Source: CAVVXX01 sp963707975 (GTDB lineage Bacteria > Pseudomonadota > Alphaproteobacteria > Micropepsales > Micropepsaceae). Taken from it: a DNA stretch of 64,000 nucleotides. The number at the start of each line of letters is the position of its first letter. Position 1 is the stretch's first letter. The stretch is from NCBI GenBank assembly GCA_963707975.1, contig OY970177.1, positions 1,240,001 to 1,304,000 of the forward strand, in the 5' to 3' direction. Of this stretch, positions 7,875 to 16,249 are shown one piece after another. The position numbers were made by a program, and so were the translations under genes. Under the pieces are notes generated by a model. It was not told the DNA's origin. It did no database searches and saw nothing but the letters and a program-made list of their open reading frames with translations.

Positions 7875-8510
7875 ATGCCCGGAACCATGAACGTCGCGGT
7901 CGACGATACTAAAGCATTGCCCAGTGCGAGGCCGGGCGAAGGCAACCGCCCGCGCATCATTCTTGTGCGCCACGGCAAGCCCGCCATCGAGACCAGCCCA
8001 CGCACCAGCCATCACGGATTTCGCCGTTATATCGACAGTTACGAGGAAGCGGGGCTCGACCCCGCCAGCGCACCGCCCGACGAGCTGCGCGATCTCGTCA
8101 ACGGCCTCGATGAAGTGTTCACCAGCGGCAGCCCGCGCGCCCACGACAGCGCGCGTTCGTTGCTGCCGGAGGCCGAAGTGATCGCTGATCCGCTGTTCGG
8201 CGAAGCGCCGCTGGCCGCGCCGCGCATTCCGCTCGTCAAGATGAAAGTGCCGAAATGGGCGGTGATGGCGCGCATCATGTGGCACGCGGGCTATCACCCC
8301 GAGATCGAGAATTACCGCCGCGCCAAGCACCGCGCGACGCAGGCCGCCGACATTTTGATCGAGCGCCTGCAGGCGAACGGCGCGGCCGTGCTGGTGGCGC
8401 ACGGCTATTTCAATGCCATGATTGGGCGCGTATTGCGCAAGCGCGGCTTTCGCAAAATGGGCTCGCACCGCGCCCGCTTCTGGAACGCAGTGATTTACGA
8501 GCCGGTGTGA
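7875..8510 (+). CDS. Histidine phosphatase superfamily protein
   Basis: Protein of 211 residues with the phosphohistidine motif IILVRHGKP near residue 37 and the second catalytic histidine in AAVLVAHGYFNAMIGRVLR, the expected layout of the phosphoglycerate mutase-like/histidine phosphatase branch 1. The region FTSGSPRAHDSARSL supplies the phosphate-binding arginine. The specific substrate is unknown; small family members dephosphorylate proteins (SixA) or metabolites. The alternative ATG at 7887 is possible. Its stop is 3 bases from the end of the convergent nitroreductase gene. Confidence 0.88.
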   Translation: MPGTMNVAVDDTKALPSARPGEGNRPRIILVRHGKPAIETSPRTSHHGFRRYIDSYEEAGLDPASAPPDELRDLVNGLDEVFTSGSPRAHDSARSLLPEAEVIADPLFGEAPLAAPRIPLVKMKVPKWAVMARIMWHAGYHPEIENYRRAKHRATQAADILIERLQANGAAVLVAHGYFNAMIGRVLRKRGFRKMGSHRARFWNAVIYEPV

Positions 8511-8513
8511 GGC

Positions 8514-9110
8514 TCAGAACTTCGTAATCAGCGCATCGAGATTAGGGCGCACGCGGTCTTCGAGGGGCGTAGCTGGCTCGCCCATATAAATGAATCCGGC
8601 GATGCGCTCTCCCGCCTTCAAGCCGATCTTTTCAAGTACGCATGGATTATAGGCGCACCATTCGGTGATCCAGTTCGCCACAAAGCCCAACGCATGCGCC
8701 GCCAGCAGCATGTTCTGGCAGACCGCGCCCGCAGAAAGCTGCTGCTCCCAAACGGGAATGGCGATGCCATCGCGCGCGCGGCTGACCACGCCCACCACGA
8801 CCGGCGCGCGCAGGAACCGCCCGCGCTCCTGCGCCGCGCGCTCGGGCGTCACGTCGCGTTCGGTGTTGACGACGCATTCGGCCAGAATGTCGCCCATGCG
8901 CGCCCGCGCCTCGCCCTCGAAGACGATGAACCGCCAGGGCGCTAGCTTGCCATGATCGGGCACGCGCACCCCGGCCATCATAATAGTGCGCAGTTGCCGC
9001 TCATCGGGGCCGGGCGCGGTCATGGTCTTGGCCGAGCCCGAACGGCGCGACAGCAGCAGGTCGAGCGCCTGCGGCGCCGGGCGGTTCAATTTATCGGGAG
9101 GGAGTTCCAT
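8514..9110 (-). CDS. Nitroreductase family protein
   Basis: FMN-dependent oxidoreductase of 198 residues: LDLLLSRRSGSAKTMTAPGPD (FMN-binding RRS motif), GVRVPDHGKLAPWRFIV, LSAGAVCQNMLLAAHALGFVANWITEW and the closing AGFIYMGEPATPLEDR, all in the expected order for the short YdjA-like nitroreductases. Members reduce nitro compounds or act on related substrates using NAD(P)H; the true substrate is unknown. The start at 9110 gives the usual family length; a reading frame open to 9191 would add 27 residues not seen in relatives. Divergent from cysE with about 120 bases between starts. Confidence 0.88.
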   Translation of the reverse strand: MELPPDKLNRPAPQALDLLLSRRSGSAKTMTAPGPDERQLRTIMMAGVRVPDHGKLAPWRFIVFEGEARARMGDILAECVVNTERDVTPERAAQERGRFLRAPVVVGVVSRARDGIAIPVWEQQLSAGAVCQNMLLAAHALGFVANWITEWCAYNPCVLEKIGLKAGERIAGFIYMGEPATPLEDRVRPNLDALITKF

Positions 9111-9229
9111 GGCCGCACCTAAACAGAAGTGGGGCTCTTCAGGAAGCCATGCATCAACCCCATATAAAGGGTTCGTTTTGTATTGCTGCAAGCTGTTCTA
9201 GAATTGAGGCGCAGAAGGGAAGGAACAGA

Positions 9230-10048
9230 ATGAGCGTCAGGGCCGAAAAACTAGCGCGTCACGATCCCATCTGGGCGGCGTTGCGCGCGCAAGCGGCGAA
9301 GCTCGCCGATGGCGAGCCCGCGCTGGCAAGCTTCGTGCACGCCATTGTGCTGAAGCACGAGCGGCTGGAAGACGCGCTGTCCTATCTTCTTGCCAACAAA
9401 TTGGGCGATGAAAACCTGAGCCCGATGATGGTGCGCGAGATTTTTCAGGAGGCGTTCGCGCTGGACCCCGCCATTGGCGCGGCCGTGCGCGCCGATCTGT
9501 CGGCGGTGTTCGAGCGCGATCCGGCCGACCATTCCTATGTACAGGCATTTTTATTCTTCAAGGGCTTCCACGCGCTGCAATGCCATCGCGTCGCGCATTT
9601 CCTGTGGAACGTGGGGCGCAATCCGATGGCGCTGTTCTTCCAGAACCGCGTCTCGGATCTGTTCGCCGTTGACATTCATCCGGCGGCCAAGATCGGCCGT
9701 GGCATCATGATGGATCACGCCACCGGCATCGTCATAGGCGAAACAGCGGTGGTGGAGGACGACGTATCGATGCTGCATGAGGTGACTTTGGGCGGCAGCG
9801 GCAAGGAAGAAGGCGACCGCCATCCGAAGATCCGCCGCGGCGTGCTGCTGGCGGCTGGCGCCAAGGTGCTGGGCAATATCGAAGTGGGCGAATACAGCCG
9901 CGTGGGCGCGGGCTCCGTGGTGCTGAAATCCGTGCCGCCGCATTGCACGGTGGCGGGCGTGCCGGCACGCGTCATCGGCGGCAAATGCCCCGAACGCCCG
10001 AGCCAGGAAATGGACCAGCTGATCGAGACCGATCCCGATCTCGTCTAG
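9230..10048 (+). CDS. cysE: Serine O-acetyltransferase (CysE)
   Basis: Enzyme of 272 residues that acetylates L-serine from acetyl-CoA to O-acetylserine, the committed step of cysteine synthesis in the cytoplasm. The N-terminal helical domain (DPIWAALRAQAAKLADGEP, SFVHAIVLKHERLEDAL) is followed by the left-handed hexapeptide-repeat domain: DIHPAAKIGRGIMMDHATGIVIGE with the catalytic MMDHATG, DVSMLHEVTLGGSGKE, RHPKIRRGVLLAAGAKVLGN, and VAGVPARVIGG. Length matches the family. The start at 9230 is preceded by GGAAGGA-like sequence; an upstream frame to 9149 is not part of the enzyme. C-terminus ends near the convergent oxidase gene with no gap. Confidence 0.95.
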   Translation: MSVRAEKLARHDPIWAALRAQAAKLADGEPALASFVHAIVLKHERLEDALSYLLANKLGDENLSPMMVREIFQEAFALDPAIGAAVRADLSAVFERDPADHSYVQAFLFFKGFHALQCHRVAHFLWNVGRNPMALFFQNRVSDLFAVDIHPAAKIGRGIMMDHATGIVIGETAVVEDDVSMLHEVTLGGSGKEEGDRHPKIRRGVLLAAGAKVLGNIEVGEYSRVGAGSVVLKSVPPHCTVAGVPARVIGGKCPERPSQEMDQLIETDPDLV

Positions 10049-11323
10049 CTAAAGCATATCCTTCAGCTTGAGGCCGATAAGCGCGGCCGCCACCAGCGGC
10101 TTGCGAAGCGCAGCCCCTCCGGGAAACGGCTGTGCCGGAACGCTGGCCAGCAGTTCGAAGCTCTCGCTTTTTCCTTGCCCCGCTTCCGCCAGCAATTTTC
10201 CGCCGAGGGTGGCGAGCGCCACACCGTGGCCGGAATAGCCGTAACCGAACAGGATGCGTTCCTTGAGCCGCCCGAAATGCGGCATGCGCGTGCGGGTGAT
10301 ACCGACCGTGCCGCGCCATGCGTGGGTAATGAGCGCGTCGCGCATTTGCGGAAACACGCGTAGCAGATGCGGTCGGACAAGAGCCACGATATCTTTGACG
10401 GACCATAAAATATATTCGCCGCCCGCAAAGAGCAGGCGGTTCTTGCTCAGCCTGTAATAATCGACCACGTGGCGCGTGTCGGCCACCGCCGCGTTGTTGG
10501 TGAGGATGTGGCGGCGGAAATCTTCCGGCAGTGGCGCGGTGGCGACGACGTGGCTGTCCACCGTACCGAGATAAGGCGCGAGCTCGGGCGCGAGCGCCGG
10601 CGTGAACGCATCGCAGGCGAGAATGGTGTAAGATGCCGTGACGATGCCCATCTCGAGTCTGGCGGTGACGCCGTCCTTGTCCGCATCCAGCGAGGTCACG
10701 CGCGAGTCTTCGTGGATGATGGCGCTCGCCTGTTCGGCCACGCGCGCCAGGCCCAGCGCAAACGCCAGCGGCTGCAAATGGCCGCCGCCCGCATCGTAAC
10801 GCCCGCCGTAATAGATGGTGGTGCCGATGAGCGCGTTGGTTTCTTCGGCGCTTAATATGCGCGCCTGCGGATAATTATAATGCTCGTTGAGATAGCGCGT
10901 GTCGCGGTCAAGCTCGCGCGCGGCGCGGCGCGAATGCGCCGCCAGCATCACGCCATCGGTCAGCGCGCAGGCGATATTGTGCCTGGCCACGCGTGCGCGG
11001 ATCAGCGCTTTCGACTCTTCGGAGAGCGCCCAAAGCCCGCGGGCGCGCTCCTTGCCCAGCCATTTTTCCAGTGTGCGCTGATCCTTGCGGTAGCCGCCGT
11101 GAATTTGGCCGCCATTGCGCCCCGATGCGGCGAAGCCCACGCGCGCGGCTTCGAGTAGCATCACCTTCGCGCCCGCTTCGGCCAGATGCAGTGCCGCGCT
11201 CAACCCCGTAAAGCCCGCGCCGATCACCACCACGTCCACTTTTGCCGTGCCGGTGAAGGCGGGGCGCGGCGCAGTGCTGCGCGCGGCTTCCGCGTAATAG
11301 CTGTCGGGGTAGGGCGTGATCAT
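10049..11323 (-). CDS. FAD-dependent amine oxidoreductase, PuuB/OrdL-like
   Basis: Protein of 424 residues, D-amino-acid-oxidase fold. A dinucleotide-binding motif VVVIGAGFTGLSAALHLAEAG appears near residue 30, followed by RVGFAASGRNGGQIHGGYRKDQ, the hallmark of gamma-glutamylputrescine oxidase and related enzymes. Later motifs RHVVDYYRLSKNRLLFAGGE and the C-terminal FAD contact FGYGYSGHGVALATLGGKLLAE fit the family well. It probably oxidises a secondary amine. No other putrescine-degradation genes are nearby, so the exact substrate is open. Convergent with cysE, with stops on neighbouring bases. Confidence 0.9.
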   Translation of the reverse strand: MITPYPDSYYAEAARSTAPRPAFTGTAKVDVVVIGAGFTGLSAALHLAEAGAKVMLLEAARVGFAASGRNGGQIHGGYRKDQRTLEKWLGKERARGLWALSEESKALIRARVARHNIACALTDGVMLAAHSRRAARELDRDTRYLNEHYNYPQARILSAEETNALIGTTIYYGGRYDAGGGHLQPLAFALGLARVAEQASAIIHEDSRVTSLDADKDGVTARLEMGIVTASYTILACDAFTPALAPELAPYLGTVDSHVVATAPLPEDFRRHILTNNAAVADTRHVVDYYRLSKNRLLFAGGEYILWSVKDIVALVRPHLLRVFPQMRDALITHAWRGTVGITRTRMPHFGRLKERILFGYGYSGHGVALATLGGKLLAEAGQGKSESFELLASVPAQPFPGGAALRKPLVAAALIGLKLKDML

Positions 11324-11404
11324 GCCGTGCAGTGTGCCTCACTACTTGACCCGGCGCACGGCCCATGCGACGTGAAAACCTCTTGGCCCAAGGAGCGCCC
11401 CGCA

Positions 11405-11635
11405 GTGACTCGCACCGAAATCTGGCGCGTGGAGAAGTATCTCCGCAATCTGTTCCGGCTTGACACCATTTCGCTGGTGCCGCGCAACAAGGAGGATTCC
11501 GTCGAGGTCCATATCGGCGGCGAATTCATCGGCGTGATTTTCAAGGACACGGAAGAGGGCGAAACCTCCTACGCCTTCAACATGGCGATCCTGGAAATGG
11601 ATTTGCCGGAGCCGCCGCCCACGCGCGCGGCCTGA
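11405..11635 (+). CDS. DUF3126 family small protein
   Basis: Protein of 76 residues, TRTEIWRVEKYLRNLFRLDTI, then SLVPRNKEDSVEVHIGGEFIGVIFKDTEEGETSYAFNMAILEMDL, matching the alphaproteobacterial DUF3126 family of unknown role. The start is a GTG at 11405, preceded by AAGGAG about eight bases upstream. No ATG exists in the correct region, and the frame open further upstream to 11186 is mostly the antisense of the oxidase gene. The next gene starts 5 bases after its stop, suggesting co-transcription. Confidence 0.88.
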   Translation: MTRTEIWRVEKYLRNLFRLDTISLVPRNKEDSVEVHIGGEFIGVIFKDTEEGETSYAFNMAILEMDLPEPPPTRAA

Positions 11636-11640
11636 ACGCC

Positions 11641-12921
11641 GTGCCGGAGGGGATGACGGAGCGGGGCGGCGTGGGTAGCGCCATCGCGGCTCTCCTGCTG
11701 AGGGGGCGGGTGTTCATTCTTCTTGCCACGCTGGCGGCCACCGCGCTTTCGCTGTTCCTCATCTCACGCGCGACGCCAGAACCCGGCATTGAAAGCTTCC
11801 TGCGTGCCGCCCTGTTGCCTGTTCTGGCATGGGCATGCGGCGTGTATGCGCTGTTGCTGTCGCTGAGGCTTACCCTGATCGCCCTGGTTGCGCCGCTGAT
11901 GGCCGGGGCGTGGTGGGCCGCAATCGGCGCTGGCGGATTCTGGGCAGTCACGCAAGGATTTGTCTTTCCCTCTTTTCTTGCCATCGCAATTGCCGGCGCG
12001 TTGCTGGCGGTGCTGCACCTGCAAGCCATGGCGGCGGAGATCGCGCACGGCGCGGACGCGGGCAAAGCCGCGCGCACTGTGCTCGGCCGCATCATTCTTC
12101 CCGCGGTGCTCGTCATGCTTGCCGCTTGCGCGGGAATTGCAGCGCTGGCCTTTCCCGATTTTGGCAACGCGCCCGCCATCGGCGTTGGCGCCCTGCTGAT
12201 GCTGATGGCCAGTTTTCTCTTGCCGCCGCTGGTCACAAGCTTTCTCGCCTTCAATGAGTCCTTCATCGCGCGGGCAAACCGCGCGCGCGAAAGGCGCGAA
12301 TGGCTGATTTCCTATTTCGCCATGCTCACCGTGCCGCGCTGGGCATTCGCCACCGCCGGCATCGCGGCCGTGCTTTCATCGTTGGTGTATTTCGACAGCG
12401 CCTTCGCTGGCCTCTGGCAGGGGGCGATGAAGCCCTATGGCATTGCGTTTGCCGCTATCGGCGTGTTCGCCGCCATCGGCCTACGTAATTGGCGCGCTTT
12501 CTTTTCCTGCGGCCTGCCGCCCTTATTGGCTTCGCTGATTGGCGCCTGGGCGGTGGCGCGATTTGGCTTCTCATCGCGTGACGCCTCCGAGTTGTCCTTA
12601 TTGCTGGGTAGCAGCGTGGGAGCCGGCTTTGTTTATTTCCTTGCCGCGCCCACGGCTTACTACCAGCGTTCGGGAGATCCGATGCTGATTGCGTTCTCGC
12701 ACGCGCTCAACGAAACCGGCGCCGCGGTTTGCATTCTGGCCATTGGCCTTGCTTTGGCGATGCTGGCGGGTGCGGTAATGATGAACATTACCCCAGCCAT
12801 CGCGTTGCTGCCGCTTTGCCATATTGCGGGCGCGCTGGTTCTGTTTCCGGCTCTGGCAGCCGCGCTCGACGATCTGTTCCCGCGCCGGCGTCCGCTGAAA
12901 GAGCTCTACCGCGCCCGCTGA
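11641..12921 (+). CDS. Multi-pass membrane protein resembling one half of an RND/MMPL transporter
   Basis: Protein of 426 residues with about twelve hydrophobic helices; for example GRVFILLATLAATALSLFLI, LLPVLAWACGVYALLLSL and VLVMLAACAGIAALAFP. The last third (SLLLGSSVGAGFVYFLAAPTA, then a short cytosolic loop, HALNETGAAVCILAIGLALAM, then LFPALAAALDDLFPRRRPLKELYR) looks like the sterol-sensing-type half of RND/MMPL exporters, with the soluble periplasmic domains missing. Hence a transport role is only a guess. Start is GTG 11641 or ATG 11653. It begins 5 bases after the DUF3126 gene and overlaps the convergent next gene by 16 bases. Confidence 0.65.
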   Translation: MPEGMTERGGVGSAIAALLLRGRVFILLATLAATALSLFLISRATPEPGIESFLRAALLPVLAWACGVYALLLSLRLTLIALVAPLMAGAWWAAIGAGGFWAVTQGFVFPSFLAIAIAGALLAVLHLQAMAAEIAHGADAGKAARTVLGRIILPAVLVMLAACAGIAALAFPDFGNAPAIGVGALLMLMASFLLPPLVTSFLAFNESFIARANRARERREWLISYFAMLTVPRWAFATAGIAAVLSSLVYFDSAFAGLWQGAMKPYGIAFAAIGVFAAIGLRNWRAFFSCGLPPLLASLIGAWAVARFGFSSRDASELSLLLGSSVGAGFVYFLAAPTAYYQRSGDPMLIAFSHALNETGAAVCILAIGLALAMLAGAVMMNITPAIALLPLCHIAGALVLFPALAAALDDLFPRRRPLKELYRAR

Positions 12922-13646
12922 GGCTTGCGCGCGAAGGCAGCGAAGAGTTTGCGCACGTCCGCGTCGATGGCCTGCCATTCTTCGAGGTGCGCGCGTTTGA
13001 AGCGGTAGGCGAGCATGACGCCGGGGCCAAGCAAAATTTCCCGTAGGCAATTGGGCGATGGCGCGAGCGCGCTTGGGCGTGTGCAGCGCAGCGCCATCGG
13101 CCCCGCGTCCGTTTGGCCCATGAAAAGTTCTTCGTCGTGATAGCCGGTTTCTGGGCGGAAGGCATATTGGCGCAGACCGAAGGGGCCCGGCGCGCCGGCG
13201 GGCGCCACGACCTGGGCGAGATAAACGCGCTCGAGCCGTTCTTTCTCGCTAAGACCGCTCTGGTCTTCCGCGAGTTTCAAATGCACGGCCTCGGTATCGG
13301 CGTCGTTGGACGTGAGCGCCTGCGATTCCGATCCGCTATAGCCCCGCAGATCGGGCAGGAAGGCGATCAGCTCGACGGATTTGCGCTGGCCGCCTTTGCG
13401 CGCGCTGGCAAAGAGTAGGTAGTTCGACGGGATGCGAAAGCTCATGGCGCCGACATCGAGCGCGATGCGGTGCGTGTCATCGGTGGGCGAAGGCTGTTCG
13501 TTGACGAGCTCAGGCGGCGTCGGCGCGAAATAATAGGCGAGCACCAGCGCTGACAGGATGGCCGTCACTACTAGTACGGCCAGCGGGATCAGCCAGCCGG
13601 AATGCTGTTTCACCTGTCCGCCGAAATCTTCTCCGAAACGGCTCAT
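12906..13646 (-). CDS. Membrane-anchored protein of unknown function
   Basis: Protein of 246 residues: cytosolic start MSRFGEDFGGQVKQHSG, one membrane helix WLIPLAVLVVTAILSALVLAYYF near residues 18 to 40, then a periplasmic domain with DDTHRIALDVGAMSFRIPSNYLLFA and later AQVVAPAGAPGPFGLRQYAFRPE, CTRPSALAPSPNCLREILLGPGVMLAYRFKR. The cysteine pair suggests a disulfide. I recognise the overall plan as a common alphaproteobacterial hypothetical, but no function. The start at 13646 is chosen because it directly precedes the anchor; the open frame up to 13874 is not supported. Its 3' end overlaps the convergent transporter-like gene by 16 bases. Confidence 0.72.
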   Translation of the reverse strand: MSRFGEDFGGQVKQHSGWLIPLAVLVVTAILSALVLAYYFAPTPPELVNEQPSPTDDTHRIALDVGAMSFRIPSNYLLFASARKGGQRKSVELIAFLPDLRGYSGSESQALTSNDADTEAVHLKLAEDQSGLSEKERLERVYLAQVVAPAGAPGPFGLRQYAFRPETGYHDEELFMGQTDAGPMALRCTRPSALAPSPNCLREILLGPGVMLAYRFKRAHLEEWQAIDADVRKLFAAFARKPQRAR

Positions 13647-13806
13647 TGCTCCTGCCTGCCTGCTTCGCTCTCTCTTTCTAGCACGCGTTGGGCACGGTAA
13701 ACGGCAGCTAACCCCATCCATTGACCCATTTCGGCACAAATTCATCTGCGCGAAACAGGCACAGCCCCTGCACTTGTCTTCCCAGAAACGAATGGGCGAG
13801 GGGCCC

Positions 13807-14109
13807 ATGCAGGGGTTCTGGGTATTTGCTTTCGCGGTTGCGGTGGGTTTCACGGCGTCGGGTATCGCCGCCAATCTCTACCGGCTGGTCTGCCAGCAGG
13901 CGGGCGTGCGTCCCGAAAGCCAGACGGGGAAGCTGTCGCGCTGGATTGTCATGGTGGTGGCGGGGCCGAATGTTCTGTTCGCCACCGCCTATCGCAATCT
14001 GCGCGCGAAGCAGTGGAAGCCGGTGCAGTTCTGGGTGATCACCGCGCTGGTAAGCTATTGGAGTCTGGCGCTCGGGCTTTTCTGCATCGACGTCGCCATT
14101 CACATCTGA
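13807..14109 (+). CDS. Small two-to-three-helix membrane protein
   Basis: Protein of 100 residues: hydrophobic first helix FWVFAFAVAVGFTASGIAANLY, a central polar region with LVCQQAGVRPESQTGKLSRW followed by IVMVVAGPNVLFATAYRNLRAK, and a third hydrophobic stretch FWVITALVSYWSLALGLF. The start ATG at 13807 is supported by the hydrophobic N-terminus and GGGCGAGGGG just upstream. Function unknown; similar short proteins occur in other alphaproteobacteria. Followed by a double hairpin that may act as terminator. Confidence 0.68.
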   Translation: MQGFWVFAFAVAVGFTASGIAANLYRLVCQQAGVRPESQTGKLSRWIVMVVAGPNVLFATAYRNLRAKQWKPVQFWVITALVSYWSLALGLFCIDVAIHI

Positions 14110-14120
14110 TTGCCCCCACC

Positions 14121-14167
14121 CGATCCGGCTTCGCCGGATCGACCTCCCCCCGTAACAACAGGGGAGG
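14121..14167. repeat. Intergenic double inverted repeat
   Basis: Two adjacent hairpins: CGATCCGGC/GCCGGATCG with a 3-base loop (14121 to 14141), and CCTCCCC/GGGGAGG (14143 to 14167). Composite elements of this kind, a GATCCGGC palindrome beside a C-rich hairpin, are frequently dispersed between genes in alphaproteobacterial genomes. Placed between two convergent genes, it may serve both as terminators. It lacks a T tail. Confidence 0.6.
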
Positions 14168-14179
14168 AAAATAGTGGAT

Positions 14180-14926
14180 TCACAGCACCGTCAGCATGCC
14201 GGCCACCAGCGGGTGGCGCACGATATCGGCGTCCGAGAGCCGCACGACGGAAATGCCTTCCACCGCTTCCAGCTTGTCGGCAATCTGGCGCAAGCCCGAA
14301 AGGCCCGAGAGCAGATCGGTCTGGTCGGGATCGCCGGTCAGCACCATGGTCGAGCGCCAGCCGAGCCGCGTCAGCAGCATTTTCAACTGCCCATAGGTGC
14401 AGTTCTGCGCTTCGTCAATGACGATGAAACATTCATTGAGCGTGCGCCCGCGCATATAGGCCACCGGCGCGATCTCGATGGCGCCATCGGCGACGAGAGC
14501 TTTCAGCCTTTTGGTGCCGAGGCGTTCGGTCAGCGCGTCGTAAAGCGGGCGTAAGTATGGCGCGAGCTTGTCGGCCAGGTCGCCCGGCAGAAAGCCCAGG
14601 CTTTCGCCCGCTTCCACCGCGGGGCGCGAGAGAACAATGCGCCCGGCGCGGCCCGCTTCCAGCGCCTCAACGGCTTTGGCGACGGCAAGATAGGTCTTGC
14701 CGGTGCCGGCCGGGCCCAGCGCCACCACCACCGCGCGCTCCTCGATGGCGTCGAGCAGCGCCTGCTGCGTGGTGCTCATCGCCCGCACATTCTTCACGTA
14801 GCGGCGGTCGCGCTGCTCCGTGTCCCGTGGGCTCCATCCGGACGAATTGGGAAACAACGGATGCACATTCGCCTCCTGATGGATTTGCAGTTCGCGAAGC
14901 TTGCGGCGCGCGGAACGTTTGCCCAT
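14180..14926 (-). CDS. phoH: PhoH-like ATPase
   Basis: Cytoplasmic P-loop protein of 248 residues. Near residue 70 is Walker A GPAGTGKTYLAVAKAVEAL, then RIVLSRPAVEAGESLGFLPGDL, then RTLNECFIVIDEAQNCTYGQLKMLLTRLG (Walker B), then STMVLTGDPDQTDLLSGLSGL, in the order typical of the PhoH domain (PF02562). The N-terminus is short and basic (MGKRSARRKLRELQ), as in the compact PhoH version without extra nuclease domain. PhoH proteins are linked to phosphate stress and RNA metabolism, exact action unresolved. The ATG follows an AAGGGAGA ribosome binding site. Single gene, convergent with the previous one. Confidence 0.93.
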   Translation of the reverse strand: MGKRSARRKLRELQIHQEANVHPLFPNSSGWSPRDTEQRDRRYVKNVRAMSTTQQALLDAIEERAVVVALGPAGTGKTYLAVAKAVEALEAGRAGRIVLSRPAVEAGESLGFLPGDLADKLAPYLRPLYDALTERLGTKRLKALVADGAIEIAPVAYMRGRTLNECFIVIDEAQNCTYGQLKMLLTRLGWRSTMVLTGDPDQTDLLSGLSGLRQIADKLEAVEGISVVRLSDADIVRHPLVAGMLTVL

Positions 14927-15113
14927 GGGATCTCCCTTGGTCGCTTAGGTTTATGGATGTAATTGTGAGGACGCGCGCGGGGCCCTGAGGCCTGCGTAAA
15001 TCAAAGAAAATCATACCGGGCGTCATCGCTTCTGCGTCGCCCCCAACGCGAATCACTTGACTGCAATGAACCTAATGGATTTTGGATTCGCCGTCGCCTC
15101 TGTCGCGAAAGAT

Positions 15114-16148
15114 TCACTCTCGCCGGGGAACGAGGCCGCGCGCAGCAGAGAGGCCGAGCAATCCCAGCAGCCAGGCGCCAAAGGCCAGCACGCGCTCGAT
15201 CAGAAACTGCACGATGTTGAGCGAAGTGCGGAACGCACGCAGCGTGGTTTTTCCGGTGAGCTCGATGATGCCGCGGGTTTTCTTGCCCAGCCGCTCGCTC
15301 ATGGCGCCGATATCGTCGAGATCGCGTTCCGAGTGCACATAACGCATCAGCCGCACGGTTTCGGAGGGTCCGGCTGTTTCGCTCAGGCGCGTGAGGCGGC
15401 TGAACACAGGAATGATCTCAGCCTCTTTCACGCTGCGGGCGTAAGCAGTGACGGCTTCTTCGGTGGCGTGCAGGTCTTTCAGATTGGTCGTCTTCAGCAC
15501 GCGCGCGAGCTCGGGCGTATCCACAGCGCGGCCCACCAGCCGCGTGAGCTCGCGGGCGAAATCCACTGTGAGCGTGCCTGTACGTTCCGCGATTTTTAGA
15601 AGCGACACGCCTGCCTTCGCCACCACGCCGCCGCCGCCCGTGGCGACGGTGGCGACCGTTGCAGCGACACCCAGCACTGATAGCCCCAGCACCAATTCGC
15701 TGTAAGGCTGGCCCCCAATCATCTTGCCTCCTTCGCCCGCGATGTCGCGCAGATCGCCGACCACGGTGACATCGGAAGCAAACGCGCCAGCCATTCCGGC
15801 CATGCTGGCGCCTTCGCCGGTGACGAAGCCGGTGGCGAATTGCCCCGTATTGCGCGCGAGCGTGGCGCCGGTGGTGAGTGCTGCGTCCAGCTTCGCCTGC
15901 GTGGCGGGCGACAATTGGCGGCCCATATATTTGACGATGTCGGCGTACATGGTGGCGTCGTCCACGTCGCCCTTGTCGAGCGCCTGGTTGACGCGGGCAT
16001 CGAGCTGTTCCGTGGTGGCGCTGTGGCGGAGCTCACGGTGGATGGCTTCGTCCTCGCTGATGGGGAATTGCACGCCGGCCACGTAAAGCACGCCGATCGC
16101 CGTCACCGTCAGCCCGAACAGGATGAGAGCAAGCCTGCCCATGATCAT
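15114..16148 (-). CDS. Membrane protein of unknown function with helical central region
   Basis: Protein of 344 residues with an N-terminal hydrophobic anchor MIMGRLALILFGLTVTAIGVLYVAG, a helical acidic stretch with repeated Ala/Asp (RVNQALDKGDVDDATMYADIVKYMG), Gly-rich stretches, a central hydrophobic segment YSELVLGLSVLGVAATVATVATGGG, and a C-terminal helix VLAFGAWLLGLLGLSAARGL ending in a basic RRE. The middle has the motif YVHSERDLDDIGAMSERLGKKTRGIIELTGK. I do not recognise a characterised family; proteins of this plan occur as conserved hypotheticals in proteobacteria. The alternative start is the third codon, also ATG. Nothing seen in the 187 bases downstream beyond AT-poor spacer. Confidence 0.72.
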   Translation of the reverse strand: MIMGRLALILFGLTVTAIGVLYVAGVQFPISEDEAIHRELRHSATTEQLDARVNQALDKGDVDDATMYADIVKYMGRQLSPATQAKLDAALTTGATLARNTGQFATGFVTGEGASMAGMAGAFASDVTVVGDLRDIAGEGGKMIGGQPYSELVLGLSVLGVAATVATVATGGGGVVAKAGVSLLKIAERTGTLTVDFARELTRLVGRAVDTPELARVLKTTNLKDLHATEEAVTAYARSVKEAEIIPVFSRLTRLSETAGPSETVRLMRYVHSERDLDDIGAMSERLGKKTRGIIELTGKTTLRAFRTSLNIVQFLIERVLAFGAWLLGLLGLSAARGLVPRRE

Positions 16149-16249
16149 CGCATTACCCCCGCTTGTTGGGTTTATTATGCCGTGAAGCCGGTCCCCCGTC
16201 TCGCCCGAAGCGGGCGGGGCGCATATGGTTAAACGCAGGCGAGGGCAAA

